Below are positions 1-10,400 of a DNA stretch of 64,000 bases, in pieces; position 1 is the first letter of the stretch, and each line of letters opens with the position of its first letter. The notes below the pieces were generated by a model. That model did no database searches and was not told the DNA's origin. It saw nothing but the letters and a program-made list of their open reading frames with translations. Position numbers and translations under genes: made by a program. The stretch is from Vibrio tetraodonis (GTDB taxonomy: Bacteria > Pseudomonadota > Gammaproteobacteria > Enterobacterales > Vibrionaceae), in the NCBI RefSeq assembly GCF_003350295.1, contig NZ_QLYY01000005.1, positions 248,001-312,000 of the forward strand, given 5' to 3'.

Positions 1-3000
1 ATCCAGCAAGCCCTCTTACGGTTTGATCTTGATAGAAAAGATCCACTCGGATATCGACTTCGAACTTGGCCGATACTTTGGAGACAATTTGCACCGCAAG
101 CAGAGAGTTGCCTCCAAGTTCAACAAAGTTATCATCGATTCCTATCCCTGAAATTCCCAAAACAGACTGCCAGACAGCAATGACTTCTTTCTCAATGTCA
201 TTTTCTGGCGCCACATATTCAACGGACAGTTCAGGACGAGCATGACCTTGGTTTGCCTCTGAGTCGGTCGCGATGGTTTCTACCTCTTCTCGCTCAGGAA
301 TCGCTTCGTGAATAAGCTGGCCCAAGTCGCTCGTCACAACCACCATTTGCTCAAACTCTAAATGAGCTAACTGACGCTTGAGTGCATCAAGTCCTTCGTA
401 GAACATGATGTCTTTGTCAGACACATTGACATCAAACCTTGCCTTGCTTGACGTTGAGACGGAGTCTTGCACTTGGTTGTCTGCTTTCATGCGAACCAAG
501 GTGTAATTCTCTATCACCATTAATGGCTGACTATCTACGCCCAAGAAAGTGATATCCATGATGATGGTGTTATCTTCTTCTTTATAGGCTTGCTTTAGCT
601 TGATATGGGCATAGCAATCCCCGTCAAGCGGCGCTAAGTAGCTGACCTTACCGTAACTAATTGGCAAGAAGTTTTCTCTTGAGATCAGGTTGATACAACG
701 AATCGACACAGAATCTATTACCGCTGGGTGATAGGGGTACTGCTCGAAATCACCCTGATACTGAGCATCAAGTTCTTTGTGAATCAGCCACTCATTATCC
801 CCTTGCCATGCTGTCTTAGTGGTACTCCAGCGGTCACTAAGAGAGAGGAAAACCTCGCCAGTTATCGCATTGATGTACTCTTTGCCAACATCCTCTTCGT
901 CTAAACGCTCACTACAACGCGTTTGAATGGCTTCGAGTGGCTCAATATAAGCGGCAAGACTTTCTGTAGTCTCAACACCAGAACCAAGATTACCGATTGC
1001 ATGCTCTTCCCAATCAATCTCTCGAATACCTCGGCTACGCAGGCTAAAGCTATAGCCAGTGCCTTCTGCGCGAACAAATAAGCGCATTTCACGTGGCCAA
1101 GCATTGTGATAAATAGCCGGTTTGGTCAACAGCAGGTTTTTCACCTGCAGCGGCTCTTGCGGTTTGAAGTAATTGACGAAGTTATGCAGCATAGACAGTA
1201 TGGTGGTTCCGACCATGGTTGGCTGCTCAGACAAACAATGCTCGTTCAATACCCAGTCTTTTTGAACATCGAGATTCACTCGATACACTTCTTCTAGACC
1301 TTTACGATCAACCAGTGTCAATAGCCCCGAATCTTCAGGTTGAGCCAGCTGCGCTTTTTTCTCATCCAATTCACGGCCATATTGAACCGCCATGCCGACA
1401 TCACCCCATTTACCCCAGTTTATTGAAATAGTGCGGCCATTACGGTTCTGATTACGATAGCTGGCGTAGATATCTAAAAAGGCATTACCCGCGCAGTAAT
1501 CAATACGTGCTTCATCTGCTTGTATCGATGTGATGGAAGAGAACAGCACCATAAAATCAGGTTGATTGTCTTTGGTTAATTCATCGAGGATAAGGCTTCC
1601 CGTCAATTTGGGATCAATAACGCTCGCGCAGTCTTGATCAGATTTAAGCGGAATAATTCCTCCACCCGCAATACCCGCAGTATGGAAAATGCCGTCAAAT
1701 CTTGGGTAGCGCTGACACATTTTCTCCATTTCAGCGTAATCACACACATCGACTTGAACCAAGTCTATGGTGTTACCCATTTCCTCTAGACGAAGAATGC
1801 TCACCAGCTTCTCACTCATGGCATCATCAACGGGATGTTGCTCGATCCAAGCTTGCCACTCTTCCCTGGCAGGTAAACGACTGCGGTAAGTTAATACCAG
1901 TGTCGCATTACACAATTCACTGATATGGCCTGCGACTAACATACCAAGGCCACCGAGCCCTCCGGTAATGAGATACACGCCCTCATCTTTGAACTCAGCG
2001 CTAATACCAGACACTTGTTCATGCAAACGAACCGCTTGATATTCCTCTTCCCAGCGGCAACCGCTTCGATACGCCACTAGTTTACCGTCTGTCGCAAGGT
2101 CAGTTTCAGCAATTAAGTAATTGGCTACTTGCTGGTTATATTGGTCAATCTCGCCCTGTTCATTAAGTGGGAGATCGATATCAACCAAATGACACTGTAC
2201 ATCTGGATATTCGTGATAGAAGACTCTAGCAGGGCCAACAAGCAAGGCTTTCTCTGGGCAAATAACCTTTTCACCTGACACGCTAAATGTGTTGTTGGTA
2301 ACGAATAATAAACGCACCCTATCTAACACATTTTCACTCACCAAGGCTTGCTGTAGATACAATGGCGCATAGAAAGAAGCGTATTGACCATTCTGACACT
2401 GCTCTAGATCCAAGCCTTTATGCTGAGGTGACAAGTTCCACATATCGACAATACGCACTGGCGCCATACCCTGTGCTTTGATTGCCTGAAGTAACTGAAT
2501 GTAATCTTCACGCTCACGAGGGTTAATGATGAAGTTGAAGGTATGATCTTCAGGTACTGAATTATCAACATAACTGTCCCCTTGAAGCACGCTCACAATA
2601 CGTGCACCAGTCTCACGTAGCTGAGTTTGCATTTGGGCAGCAACACCGTATTCATCGGCAAATAGGATCCAGCAGTCCGTCTCGTTTTCAGCCTTCTCGT
2701 TTGGCATAAATGCCGCAGGCACAGTACGTTTCCATGCTGGCATGTAAAACCAATCTGCAATATCTTGCTTTTTACGTTTTAGAGAAGATTCGTCAACCGC
2801 TAGGGATGGACTATCAGCATTACCGCCTTGAATGCTCGGCAGCTTAAACTCGTTTCGCTCAAACGGATAGCCAGGTAAAGATACACGGCAACGACGCTCA
2901 CCTGTGTATAATAGCGACCAATCCACTTTCAGACCGTGCGCCCACATAGAGCCGAGTGTTGAGACGAAATATTGACCTGATAACGCCACTTCTTTTGCAG

Positions 3001-5485
3001 TGGGGAGCGAAGAGAATATATCCGCTTCAATATCAGTTTCTTCTTTAAAGTGCTGTTTTGCTGCTGATTCTAGCGAGCGACCAGGTCCCACCTCCAGTGC
3101 AATAAAGCCGTCTTGGTGTTCTTCCATCAAGGTCTTAAACGCATGCGAGAATAAAACAGGGTTTCTTACATGGCGCACCCAATAATCACTGTCTTTGGCT
3201 AATGCCTCAGAGATCCACTCACCTGTCACCGAAGAGACAAACGGAATTTGCGGAGTGTGAAGCTCGATACCATCTATCACCTGTTTAAACTCAGGCAACA
3301 TAGGATCCATCATGCTGGAATGGAAGCCATGTGAGGTATCTAAGTGTTTGCAGAATATACCTTCTTCTTCCAACTCATATTGGAATGCTTTCACCGCCTC
3401 TAACTCACCTGCAACGACAGACAGCTCTGGGTAGTTAACAGCAGCGATGTCCAAATCCAGATTAGCGATTCTTTCACTTAATTCCGCTTCCTCCATCAAT
3501 ACCGCTAACATAGCACCTGGCGGCAGTGCTTGAACCAGCTTGCCACGAATCGCGACCGCTTTTAATGCGTCTTCTAGAGAGAAAACACCCGATAAACAAG
3601 CAGCCACATATTCACCAACACTGTGGCCGATCATCACATCTGGCTGAATACCCCATGACATCCACAATTTGGCCAAGCTGTATTCGACGACAAACAGTGC
3701 TGGCTGAGTGAATTTTGTTTGGTTAATAAGTGCCGCAACTTCTTCGTCCTTTGGAAAGATTATCTCTCTCAGATCTTGTTCAAGAATTGCAGTGAGATAA
3801 TCGCAGCACTGATCCATTTCTTGCTTGAACACAGGATATGTCTGGTAAAGGTCCAACGACATGTTTGCGTATTGGTTGCCTTGCCCTGGGAACATAAAGA
3901 CTACAGGACGCTTAGACTTGTTTTTAACCGCGACTGGGGATGCCTTGCCCAAAGATTCCAGAAGGGATTCACGGTCTTGGCCAACCACACTGGTTGAAAA
4001 CTCAAACTGCTTGCGTCCAGTTTGTAGGGTATGAGCAACATCAGCAAGATTTGCATCTGGGTTAGTTTCGAGATGCGCGGCCATTCGACGTTTCATTTCG
4101 CCAAGCGCATTGCGACTTCTGGCTGAAAATGTCATCAATACCGGAGCTTGGTGCTCATCACCAGAGGAAAGTTCAGGCGCCGCTTCCAAAATAACACAGG
4201 CATTAGTGCCGCCCACACCAAACGAATTGACGAGCGCATTATTGGGCTTATCTGACTGCTTAAACGAGGTAAGCTCAGTATTCATCACAAAGGGACTGCT
4301 TTCAAAGTCGATGTTTGGATTCGGCTTAGAATAATGCAAAGACGCTGGAAGCTGACCAGATTTGAGTGCTAACGAGGCTTTGATTAAACTCGCGACACCA
4401 GATGCTGCATCTGTGTGACCAATATTGGTCTTAACCGAACCTAAACGGCAGAACTGCTTTTTGTCTGTGTACTGCTGAAAGGTCTGCGACAGAGAAGAAA
4501 ACTCAATCGGATCGCCAAGCGCTGTCGCCGTGCCGTGCGCTTCAACAAAGCGAATATTCTCTACATCAATATCGGCATTCGCAATAGCTTGCTTGGCAAC
4601 TTCTACTTGCCCTTCAATGCCTGGAGCGGTAAAGCCTGCTTTTAAGCCGCCATCATTGTTGATTGCGCCGCCCTTAATAATTGCGTAGATATGATCTCCA
4701 TCTTTAATGGCATCTTTTGCTCGTTTCAGTAATACAGATCCCACTCCGCGGCTAAAGACAGTACCATTGGCTCGAGAGTCAAACGCGTAGCAACGTCCGT
4801 CTGCTGAATCCATGCCGCCTTGCATATACGGATAGCCACGACGCTCAGGAGTATCAATGGACACGCCGCCCGCCACCACAAGATCACTCTCGCCGCTTAA
4901 CAGGCTGTTAATGCCCATCACGACCGCCACCATAGCAGTAGAACAGGCAGTTTGTACGTTGACACTTGGGCCTTTTAAATCCAACTTATAGGACACTCGA
5001 GTGGTGACATAGTCTTTATCATTGTTGGTAACAATCGATGCGCCACTAGCAAACTGAGTCACACTTGGATGAGAGTGGACTTTGTTCAAATGCCATGCTG
5101 CGCCAGTTCCACCAAAGACCCCGACCTTGCCTGGATAACTTGCCGGAACATAGCCCGCATCTTCAAACGCATGCCAGCTACATTCCAGAAACGCACGGTG
5201 TTGAGGATCCATAATTTCCGCATCACGAGGCGTGATATCAAAGAAATGCGCATCGAAATGCTCGGCATTGCCCAAAATTCCCCGACGAGGGATATAGTGA
5301 GGTGAAGCAATCAGTTCTTCATCAACGCCCGACTCCCTCAGCTCTTGCTCACTGAAAGTGGTAATGGTTTCTAGCCCCTCAGCAAGATTACTCCAAAACG
5401 TTGAGAGATCTTCGGCTCCAGGGAATCGGCCTGACATGCCAATAATAGCTATGTCTTTATCGCGCAATGTTGCTTGGTCTTTCAT
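1..5485 (-). CDS. Type I polyketide synthase, KS-AT-KR-DH-ACP (partial)
   Basis: Modular polyketide synthase that would extend an acyl or peptidyl chain with a malonyl unit. About 1,828 residues are visible and the C-terminus lies off the left edge. The ketosynthase (about 10-435) has active-site Cys181 in QTACSTA and the EAHGTATALGD and KTNIGH histidine motifs. The acyltransferase has Ser622 in GHSVGE and an HGFHS motif, which suggests malonyl-CoA rather than methylmalonyl-CoA. The ketoreductase has GGLGGLG near residue 1175 and a YCAGN catalytic Tyr/Asn motif. A double-hotdog dehydratase-like region follows, with His1416 (NEHCL) and Asp1591 (HPAVIDS); the usual PG after the His motif reads VG. 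A carrier domain has Ser1794 in LGGNSL. Start is the ATG at 5485, with GAGGT five bases upstream. It is last in a four-gene operon. The KR-before-DH order is unusual. The natural product is unknown. Confidence 0.93.
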   Translation of the reverse strand, partial: MKDQATLRDKDIAIIGMSGRFPGAEDLSTFWSNLAEGLETITTFSEQELRESGVDEELIASPHYIPRRGILGNAEHFDAHFFDITPRDAEIMDPQHRAFLECSWHAFEDAGYVPASYPGKVGVFGGTGAAWHLNKVHSHPSVTQFASGASIVTNNDKDYVTTRVSYKLDLKGPSVNVQTACSTAMVAVVMGINSLLSGESDLVVAGGVSIDTPERRGYPYMQGGMDSADGRCYAFDSRANGTVFSRGVGSVLLKRAKDAIKDGDHIYAIIKGGAINNDGGLKAGFTAPGIEGQVEVAKQAIANADIDVENIRFVEAHGTATALGDPIEFSSLSQTFQQYTDKKQFCRLGSVKTNIGHTDAASGVASLIKASLALKSGQLPASLHYSKPNPNIDFESSPFVMNTELTSFKQSDKPNNALVNSFGVGGTNACVILEAAPELSSGDEHQAPVLMTFSARSRNALGEMKRRMAAHLETNPDANLADVAHTLQTGRKQFEFSTSVVGQDRESLLESLGKASPVAVKNKSKRPVVFMFPGQGNQYANMSLDLYQTYPVFKQEMDQCCDYLTAILEQDLREIIFPKDEEVAALINQTKFTQPALFVVEYSLAKLWMSWGIQPDVMIGHSVGEYVAACLSGVFSLEDALKAVAIRGKLVQALPPGAMLAVLMEEAELSERIANLDLDIAAVNYPELSVVAGELEAVKAFQYELEEEGIFCKHLDTSHGFHSSMMDPMLPEFKQVIDGIELHTPQIPFVSSVTGEWISEALAKDSDYWVRHVRNPVLFSHAFKTLMEEHQDGFIALEVGPGRSLESAAKQHFKEETDIEADIFSSLPTAKEVALSGQYFVSTLGSMWAHGLKVDWSLLYTGERRCRVSLPGYPFERNEFKLPSIQGGNADSPSLAVDESSLKRKKQDIADWFYMPAWKRTVPAAFMPNEKAENETDCWILFADEYGVAAQMQTQLRETGARIVSVLQGDSYVDNSVPEDHTFNFIINPREREDYIQLLQAIKAQGMAPVRIVDMWNLSPQHKGLDLEQCQNGQYASFYAPLYLQQALVSENVLDRVRLLFVTNNTFSVSGEKVICPEKALLVGPARVFYHEYPDVQCHLVDIDLPLNEQGEIDQYNQQVANYLIAETDLATDGKLVAYRSGCRWEEEYQAVRLHEQVSGISAEFKDEGVYLITGGLGGLGMLVAGHISELCNATLVLTYRSRLPAREEWQAWIEQHPVDDAMSEKLVSILRLEEMGNTIDLVQVDVCDYAEMEKMCQRYPRFDGIFHTAGIAGGGIIPLKSDQDCASVIDPKLTGSLILDELTKDNQPDFMVLFSSITSIQADEARIDYCAGNAFLDIYASYRNQNRNGRTISINWGKWGDVGMAVQYGRELDEKKAQLAQPEDSGLLTLVDRKGLEEVYRVNLDVQKDWVLNEHCLSEQPTMVGTTILSMLHNFVNYFKPQEPLQVKNLLLTKPAIYHNAWPREMRLFVRAEGTGYSFSLRSRGIREIDWEEHAIGNLGSGVETTESLAAYIEPLEAIQTRCSERLDEEDVGKEYINAITGEVFLSLSDRWSTTKTAWQGDNEWLIHKELDAQYQGDFEQYPYHPAVIDSVSIRCINLISRENFLPISYGKVSYLAPLDGDCYAHIKLKQAYKEEDNTIIMDITFLGVDSQPLMVIENYTLVRMKADNQVQDSVSTSSKARFDVNVSDKDIMFYEGLDALKRQLAHLEFEQMVVVTSDLGQLIHEAIPEREEVETIATDSEANQGHARPELSVEYVAPENDIEKEVIAVWQSVLGISGIGIDDNFVELGGNSLLAVQIVSKVSAKFEVDIRVDLFYQDQTVRGLAG

Positions 5486-5622
5486 ATGCTACCTCATGGT
5501 TCTATATCGTGATTTGGTAATAGGGTGTATTGGGTTTCTAAAATCAGGGCAAACGCGTCCCTGCCTCAAGGCGAGGGATCGGTATTTCCTAATGACTAAG
5601 GTTTAACTAAAGGTATTGATGT

Positions 5623-5898
5623 TTAAACTTCATCTGATGTTTCACGTAAAACATTCGGATACTTTTTCAATATATTTTTGCTTAGAGACTCAACAGTAGG
5701 ACATTGAAATAAATCAATAATATTAATAGGAATATCAAGTTGTTTTTTGATTTGACGATGCACTTTACTCATCAGTAATGAGTTGCCACCAGCATCAAAA
5801 AAGTTTTCATCTACCGCTATTTTCTTAACGTCTAATACTGATTTCCAAATAGCAATGATCTGCTTTTCGACTTCAGAGTCCTGTCTGTTGTTTAGCAT
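5623..5898 (-). CDS. Stand-alone peptidyl/acyl carrier protein
   Basis: A free 91-residue carrier protein. The GGNSLL motif near residue 39 holds the serine that would receive the phosphopantetheine arm. The protein is about the size of one carrier domain with a short charged tail. It lies between the free adenylation enzyme and the PKS, so it probably carries the amino acid activated by the adenylation protein and passes it to the condensation domain upstream and then to the PKS ketosynthase. That route is inferred from gene order. Confidence 0.88.
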   Translation of the reverse strand: MLNNRQDSEVEKQIIAIWKSVLDVKKIAVDENFFDAGGNSLLMSKVHRQIKKQLDIPINIIDLFQCPTVESLSKNILKKYPNVLRETSDEV

Positions 5899-5915
5899 GT
5901 TGTCGCGCCTTCTCG

Positions 5916-7412
5916 TTACTTAGCACCAAGTGCTGATTTACTGATTTTTCCATTGGGGAGTGTGGGTAAACTGTCTACGGCATAGTAGCGCGAGGGTTGC
6001 ATGTAATAAGGCAGCACTTGTGCCATTTCTCGCTTAATTGCCGGCATATCGGTATCCGTGTCTTGATAAGGGACATAAAACGCTGTCAGGTATTGGCTTT
6101 TTCCATCATCACTGCCATCGACTATCACTGCAGCATTTGATATCCAAGGCAATGCCTGCAACTGGGCTTCAATCTCCGCTAGTTCAATCCGATGGCCTCT
6201 TAGCTTTATTTGTGAGTCGATTCGACCATGAAAAAGCAGTACGCCATCATCTCTAACACTGACAAGATCGCCAGTCCGATACATTTTCGATGTCTCGCTG
6301 GATGAATAAGGATTTGTTAAGAAACGTTCATCGGTAAGGTCTTCACGTTTTAAATACCCCAAAGCCAATATGTCTCCGGCCAAGTAAAGTTCACCATTGT
6401 GATTGGGCGGCACCAGCTCTAAATTCTCATCCAATACCAGAACTTCCGCATGAGGAATGGGGCGACCTATCGGCACTATGGTGTCGGCTGAATTGGGCTG
6501 ACATAACCAATGGCAAGCAAAGATAGTCGCTTCTGTTGGGCCATATAAATTGTGAATTTGACCCTCAAATTGCTTCGATAAATCATTAACCAAACACTGA
6601 GGTAGCGCTTCTCCACCAGAGAAAATGTGTTCAAGTGACTGGCATTGATCTAGGACTCTTTCATCGACAATGATTCTAAGCGCGGTTGGGACAAATTGTG
6701 CGACCGTTACTTGATGATACTTGATAAACTCCGCCAACAATGCAGGATCGTACTTAACTTCTTCACAGATAAGCGCAGTACTCGCACCCGTGATCAATGG
6801 CCAAAACATCTCCCAAACTGAGATATCAAAACTAAAAGTGGTTTGGCTTAAGACACAACTATCTTGCTCGAGCTTAAAAGCGTTTTGCATCCAATTGAGA
6901 TAGTTGACCACGGTATCATGTTTGACCATGACGCCTTTCGGTGTGCCGGTCGACCCCGAAGTGTACATAATGTAGCAAAGCTGATTATCATCAGTGCTAG
7001 GCTCAACTGACAACACTGGTTGAGAGAAATCAGCGGCTACAATATCGATGATCTGGCAATCTTCTGGCAACCATTCCAATTCGTCCGCTCGATCAGTGAC
7101 AACCAGCTTGGTTTCAGAGTGCTCAACCATATAGGTTAATCTATTGTGCGGGTAATAAGGATCTAGCGGAAGATAACAAGCTCCAACTTTCATGATACCC
7201 AATAGTGTTGAAACAAGATGTTGGCTGCGCTCCATATAAACGCCTACAACATCACCAGAGCTAATCCCCCGCGAGAGCAATTGCTGTGCGATGATATCTG
7301 CGCAATGTTCAAGTTGACGGTAAGTGAGATTTCCACCACGACTACGCAGGGCAATATTATCTGGTGTTAACTGGCATTGTTTAGCAAACTGAAGATGAAC
7401 TAATGTCGACAT
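5916..7412 (-). CDS. Free-standing NRPS adenylation enzyme
   Basis: Activates a carboxylic acid, probably an alpha-amino acid, as its adenylate and loads it onto a carrier protein. The 498 residues form a single adenylation domain with no fused carrier. Visible core motifs are TSGSTGTPKG (A3), FSFDISVWE (A4), NLYGPTEAT (A5), YRTGD (A7), GRIDSQIKLRGHRIE (A8) and LPNGKIS (A10). The Asp of A4, which normally binds the substrate amino group, is present. The start is the ATG at 7412: GGGAG lies nine bases upstream. A longer reading from a TTG has no such support. The next gene downstream is a free carrier protein, its likely partner. I did not assign a substrate. Confidence 0.9.
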   Translation of the reverse strand: MSTLVHLQFAKQCQLTPDNIALRSRGGNLTYRQLEHCADIIAQQLLSRGISSGDVVGVYMERSQHLVSTLLGIMKVGACYLPLDPYYPHNRLTYMVEHSETKLVVTDRADELEWLPEDCQIIDIVAADFSQPVLSVEPSTDDNQLCYIMYTSGSTGTPKGVMVKHDTVVNYLNWMQNAFKLEQDSCVLSQTTFSFDISVWEMFWPLITGASTALICEEVKYDPALLAEFIKYHQVTVAQFVPTALRIIVDERVLDQCQSLEHIFSGGEALPQCLVNDLSKQFEGQIHNLYGPTEATIFACHWLCQPNSADTIVPIGRPIPHAEVLVLDENLELVPPNHNGELYLAGDILALGYLKREDLTDERFLTNPYSSSETSKMYRTGDLVSVRDDGVLLFHGRIDSQIKLRGHRIELAEIEAQLQALPWISNAAVIVDGSDDGKSQYLTAFYVPYQDTDTDMPAIKREMAQVLPYYMQPSRYYAVDSLPTLPNGKISKSALGAK

Positions 7413-7465
7413 ATTTCCAAACTCCCACAATTGGATGATCTTTCATCGGTCAAACAAACCCAGAA

Positions 7466-10400
7466 TCACAAAGATAGTGTCTCGGATATCATGGCTAAAT
7501 ATTGCTCTGCAAAGAGCATGATTTGCTGCTTGGTGAAGGCAGATGCTTCAAAGTCAAAGCTCAAACGCAATCTCTCACCATCATCGACAGTCAGTGCTAA
7601 ATCACATCGTGCAGATGGTTCTACTATGTGCTGGGCCGTCATTTGACATTGCGCCACATTTTGTGTCGAAGGCATTGCAGATAAATAGTTAAATGTAATA
7701 GGAAAACGCAGCTTATCTAACCAAGCATGACGTCGCATTTCATCAGCAAGCAATTGATAAGAAACAGATTGATTGTCCAAAAGCGAATACACTGTCTTGC
7801 TGCTTGACTGTATTAGCGCCAGCCTGTTGTCAGCATCAGAGACGGGCTGAAAATAAGTCACCATATTAACGAAGCAGCCAATTTGATCATCATTTTGAAG
7901 TAATGACCGACTCGATGTAGGCAGGCCAATCGTCACATTCTTATATCTCGTTTCGCGATTTAATGTGAGGTTAAACAGCGTGAGAAGTAGCACATATGTA
8001 GTGGTGTTATGTTCGCGGGCAAACGCTTTAATTTGCTGAGTAAAGATGTCAGACAGTTCAATCTGGTAACCATCTGGAGTCGGGTAATCTTTCACTGCGT
8101 GCAAAGAAGCGTCCGCGCCCTGATGTAAATATCGCTGCAAAGTTGAAAGCCAAAAGTGAATCTGACTTTCTTGCTCAACCACAGCGCCTTTATGATGAGC
8201 CAAGTTGAGATTGTGAGCACTCTTACTTGAGAAGCTCAGATCGCCTACCGAATAAGCTTGATAGGCTTGTTTGAACTGGTTAAAGAACAGCGCAATTGAC
8301 TCATGATCAAACACAGCATGATGGACCCGAACCAGCACCACATATTGACTATCTTGGTGACTAAGCAAGGTCACATTGATAGCAGGAGTGGTATCAATAT
8401 CGATCACAGACATATCGGCCATTGCCAACCATTCTTGCTGAGAATAATCCGCCAAAGGCTTATCTAAGTTCGCTAGCTTGTGGTGCTGAATATTGAATTG
8501 TTCAAGCGTATAGCCACCTTGCTTAGCCGTAAAATCATCAAGATTGAAACGAGAGCGCAGTACTGGGTTGTTATCCAAAACCTTATTTATTGACCATAGG
8601 ATAGCGTCTTCATTGACTTGACCTTCAAGCAAAACACTAAATGCAGGCTGATAAGCGACAGGGTTAGCACTGGTTTGCTCCAAAGTAACAAAATACGCTT
8701 GTGATGGAGAAAGTACGCTAAATGTATCTTGTGATTCCTCCGCTTTGGGTTGAGAAATCGAGTCTGATTCTGTGCCGTCGGTGAGGTAATAGGGAATAAT
8801 TGCAGCAAGCTGACTTGGCGTGGCATTGCGCATCACAAGATCAAAATCAAGGTCACTATACAAACGACGGCGGATCATATTTCTGGCTCTCATCGCCTGC
8901 AATGAATTCCCGCCTAAGGCAAAAAAGTCATCATCCACACCAAGTCCCTTGAGACCTAATACCTCTTGCCAGATATCGACCAAATCTTGCTCTAGATCGT
9001 TTGAGGGGGCGCGATAGTCACACTTAAGATCAGGCCGAGACGAGGCAGGCATTGGCAATCGCGCACTATCAAGCTTTCCATTCGGTAGCTTTGGAAAACT
9101 GTCTAGGTAGACAAATTGAGCTGGAGTCATCACTGGCGAAAAATAGTCACTAAGATAAGCTCTGAGATCCCAAGCGGTTGGCTTAGCACTGGTAACCAAA
9201 TAGGCGATAAGCTCTTCGTCTACCATTTTAACCACCGCATCTTGAACGCTGGAATGACGACGTAAACAGGCCTCTATATCACCTAGCTCAATTCTTACGC
9301 CGCACAACTTGACCTGACGGTCCTTTCGGCCAAGGTAGACCATGTTGCCCTCAGCATCGAATTGACCTAAGTCACCGGTTTTATGGGCCGACAAGCCCCG
9401 ATGGGTAAAGAATCGATCTTCGCTTAGCTGTGGAAGGTTCGCATAGCCGCGAGCAACGCCAGGCCCTGCAATACAAATCTCTCCAATTGCCCCACCCTCA
9501 ACTTGCATGCCGTTGTCATCAAGTAGAATGAATTCACTACCCGACATCGCCTTACCTATTGTAATGGGTGACTCTGGCTGTAATTCAATAAAGGCGCAAT
9601 TGGCGACGGTTTCGGTTGGTCCATAGAGGTTGAATAATCTGATATTGTCTATGTCAGCAAAAGTGCGCTGCTTGAGATCTTCTGCCACTGCTTCACCTGA
9701 CAAAAAGACCGTATCAGGAAAGCTCACCGTAGGATCGATCAAGTGTTTGTAGTTAAGTAACTCCTTCCAAAGGGTCGGTACACAGTAAATCGCCGTGTTT
9801 GAATGAGCTGCAAACCACTCAAATAGGAATTTGGGGTTATTCAGTGAACCTTCTGGCAAAATATGCAGCGTATCACCACGCGCGAGTGGAGAGAATAATT
9901 GGGTCACAGCCGCGGCGAAGCTTAGTGATGACGTCAAAGGCAGTTGCGCCTTAGTCTGTGACCATACATGGGTGTTAAACCAGTCAATGTAATAAGCTAA
10001 ATGACGATGCTCAACTTCTACTCCTTTAGGCCTGCCCGTCGAGCCTGAGGTATACAGGGTGTAAGCAAGCTGCGACCCATCTAACTCTGGATACTCGGTA
10101 TTGACAGCTTGTGCGCTCCAATTAATATCGTCCATATCAAGAACTATCGATTGGTTTAAGTAAAGTTTGTATTTTTGATAAGAGGTTTTATTGGTTAGAA
10201 CAAGAAAGGATTGTGAATCATCAATTATCTGCGCGATCCTCTGAACTGGCTGAAACGAGGAAAGTGGCACATAGCTATGGCCCGCTTTCATAATACCTAA
10301 TATCGCAATAGGTAGGTCAAGACTGGGCTCTATATAAAGCGCAATTTTACCTGATTTTTGATGATGATACCGTTCGCGCAAATGACCAGCTAATTGATCC

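Noticed and set aside
901..5606. Many ORFs of 60-90 codons on both strands inside and beside the PKS
   Set aside because: They are shadows of the PKS reading frame, which is continuous with all domain motifs in order; a frame at 5358-5606 covers only the intergenic gap and PKS start.
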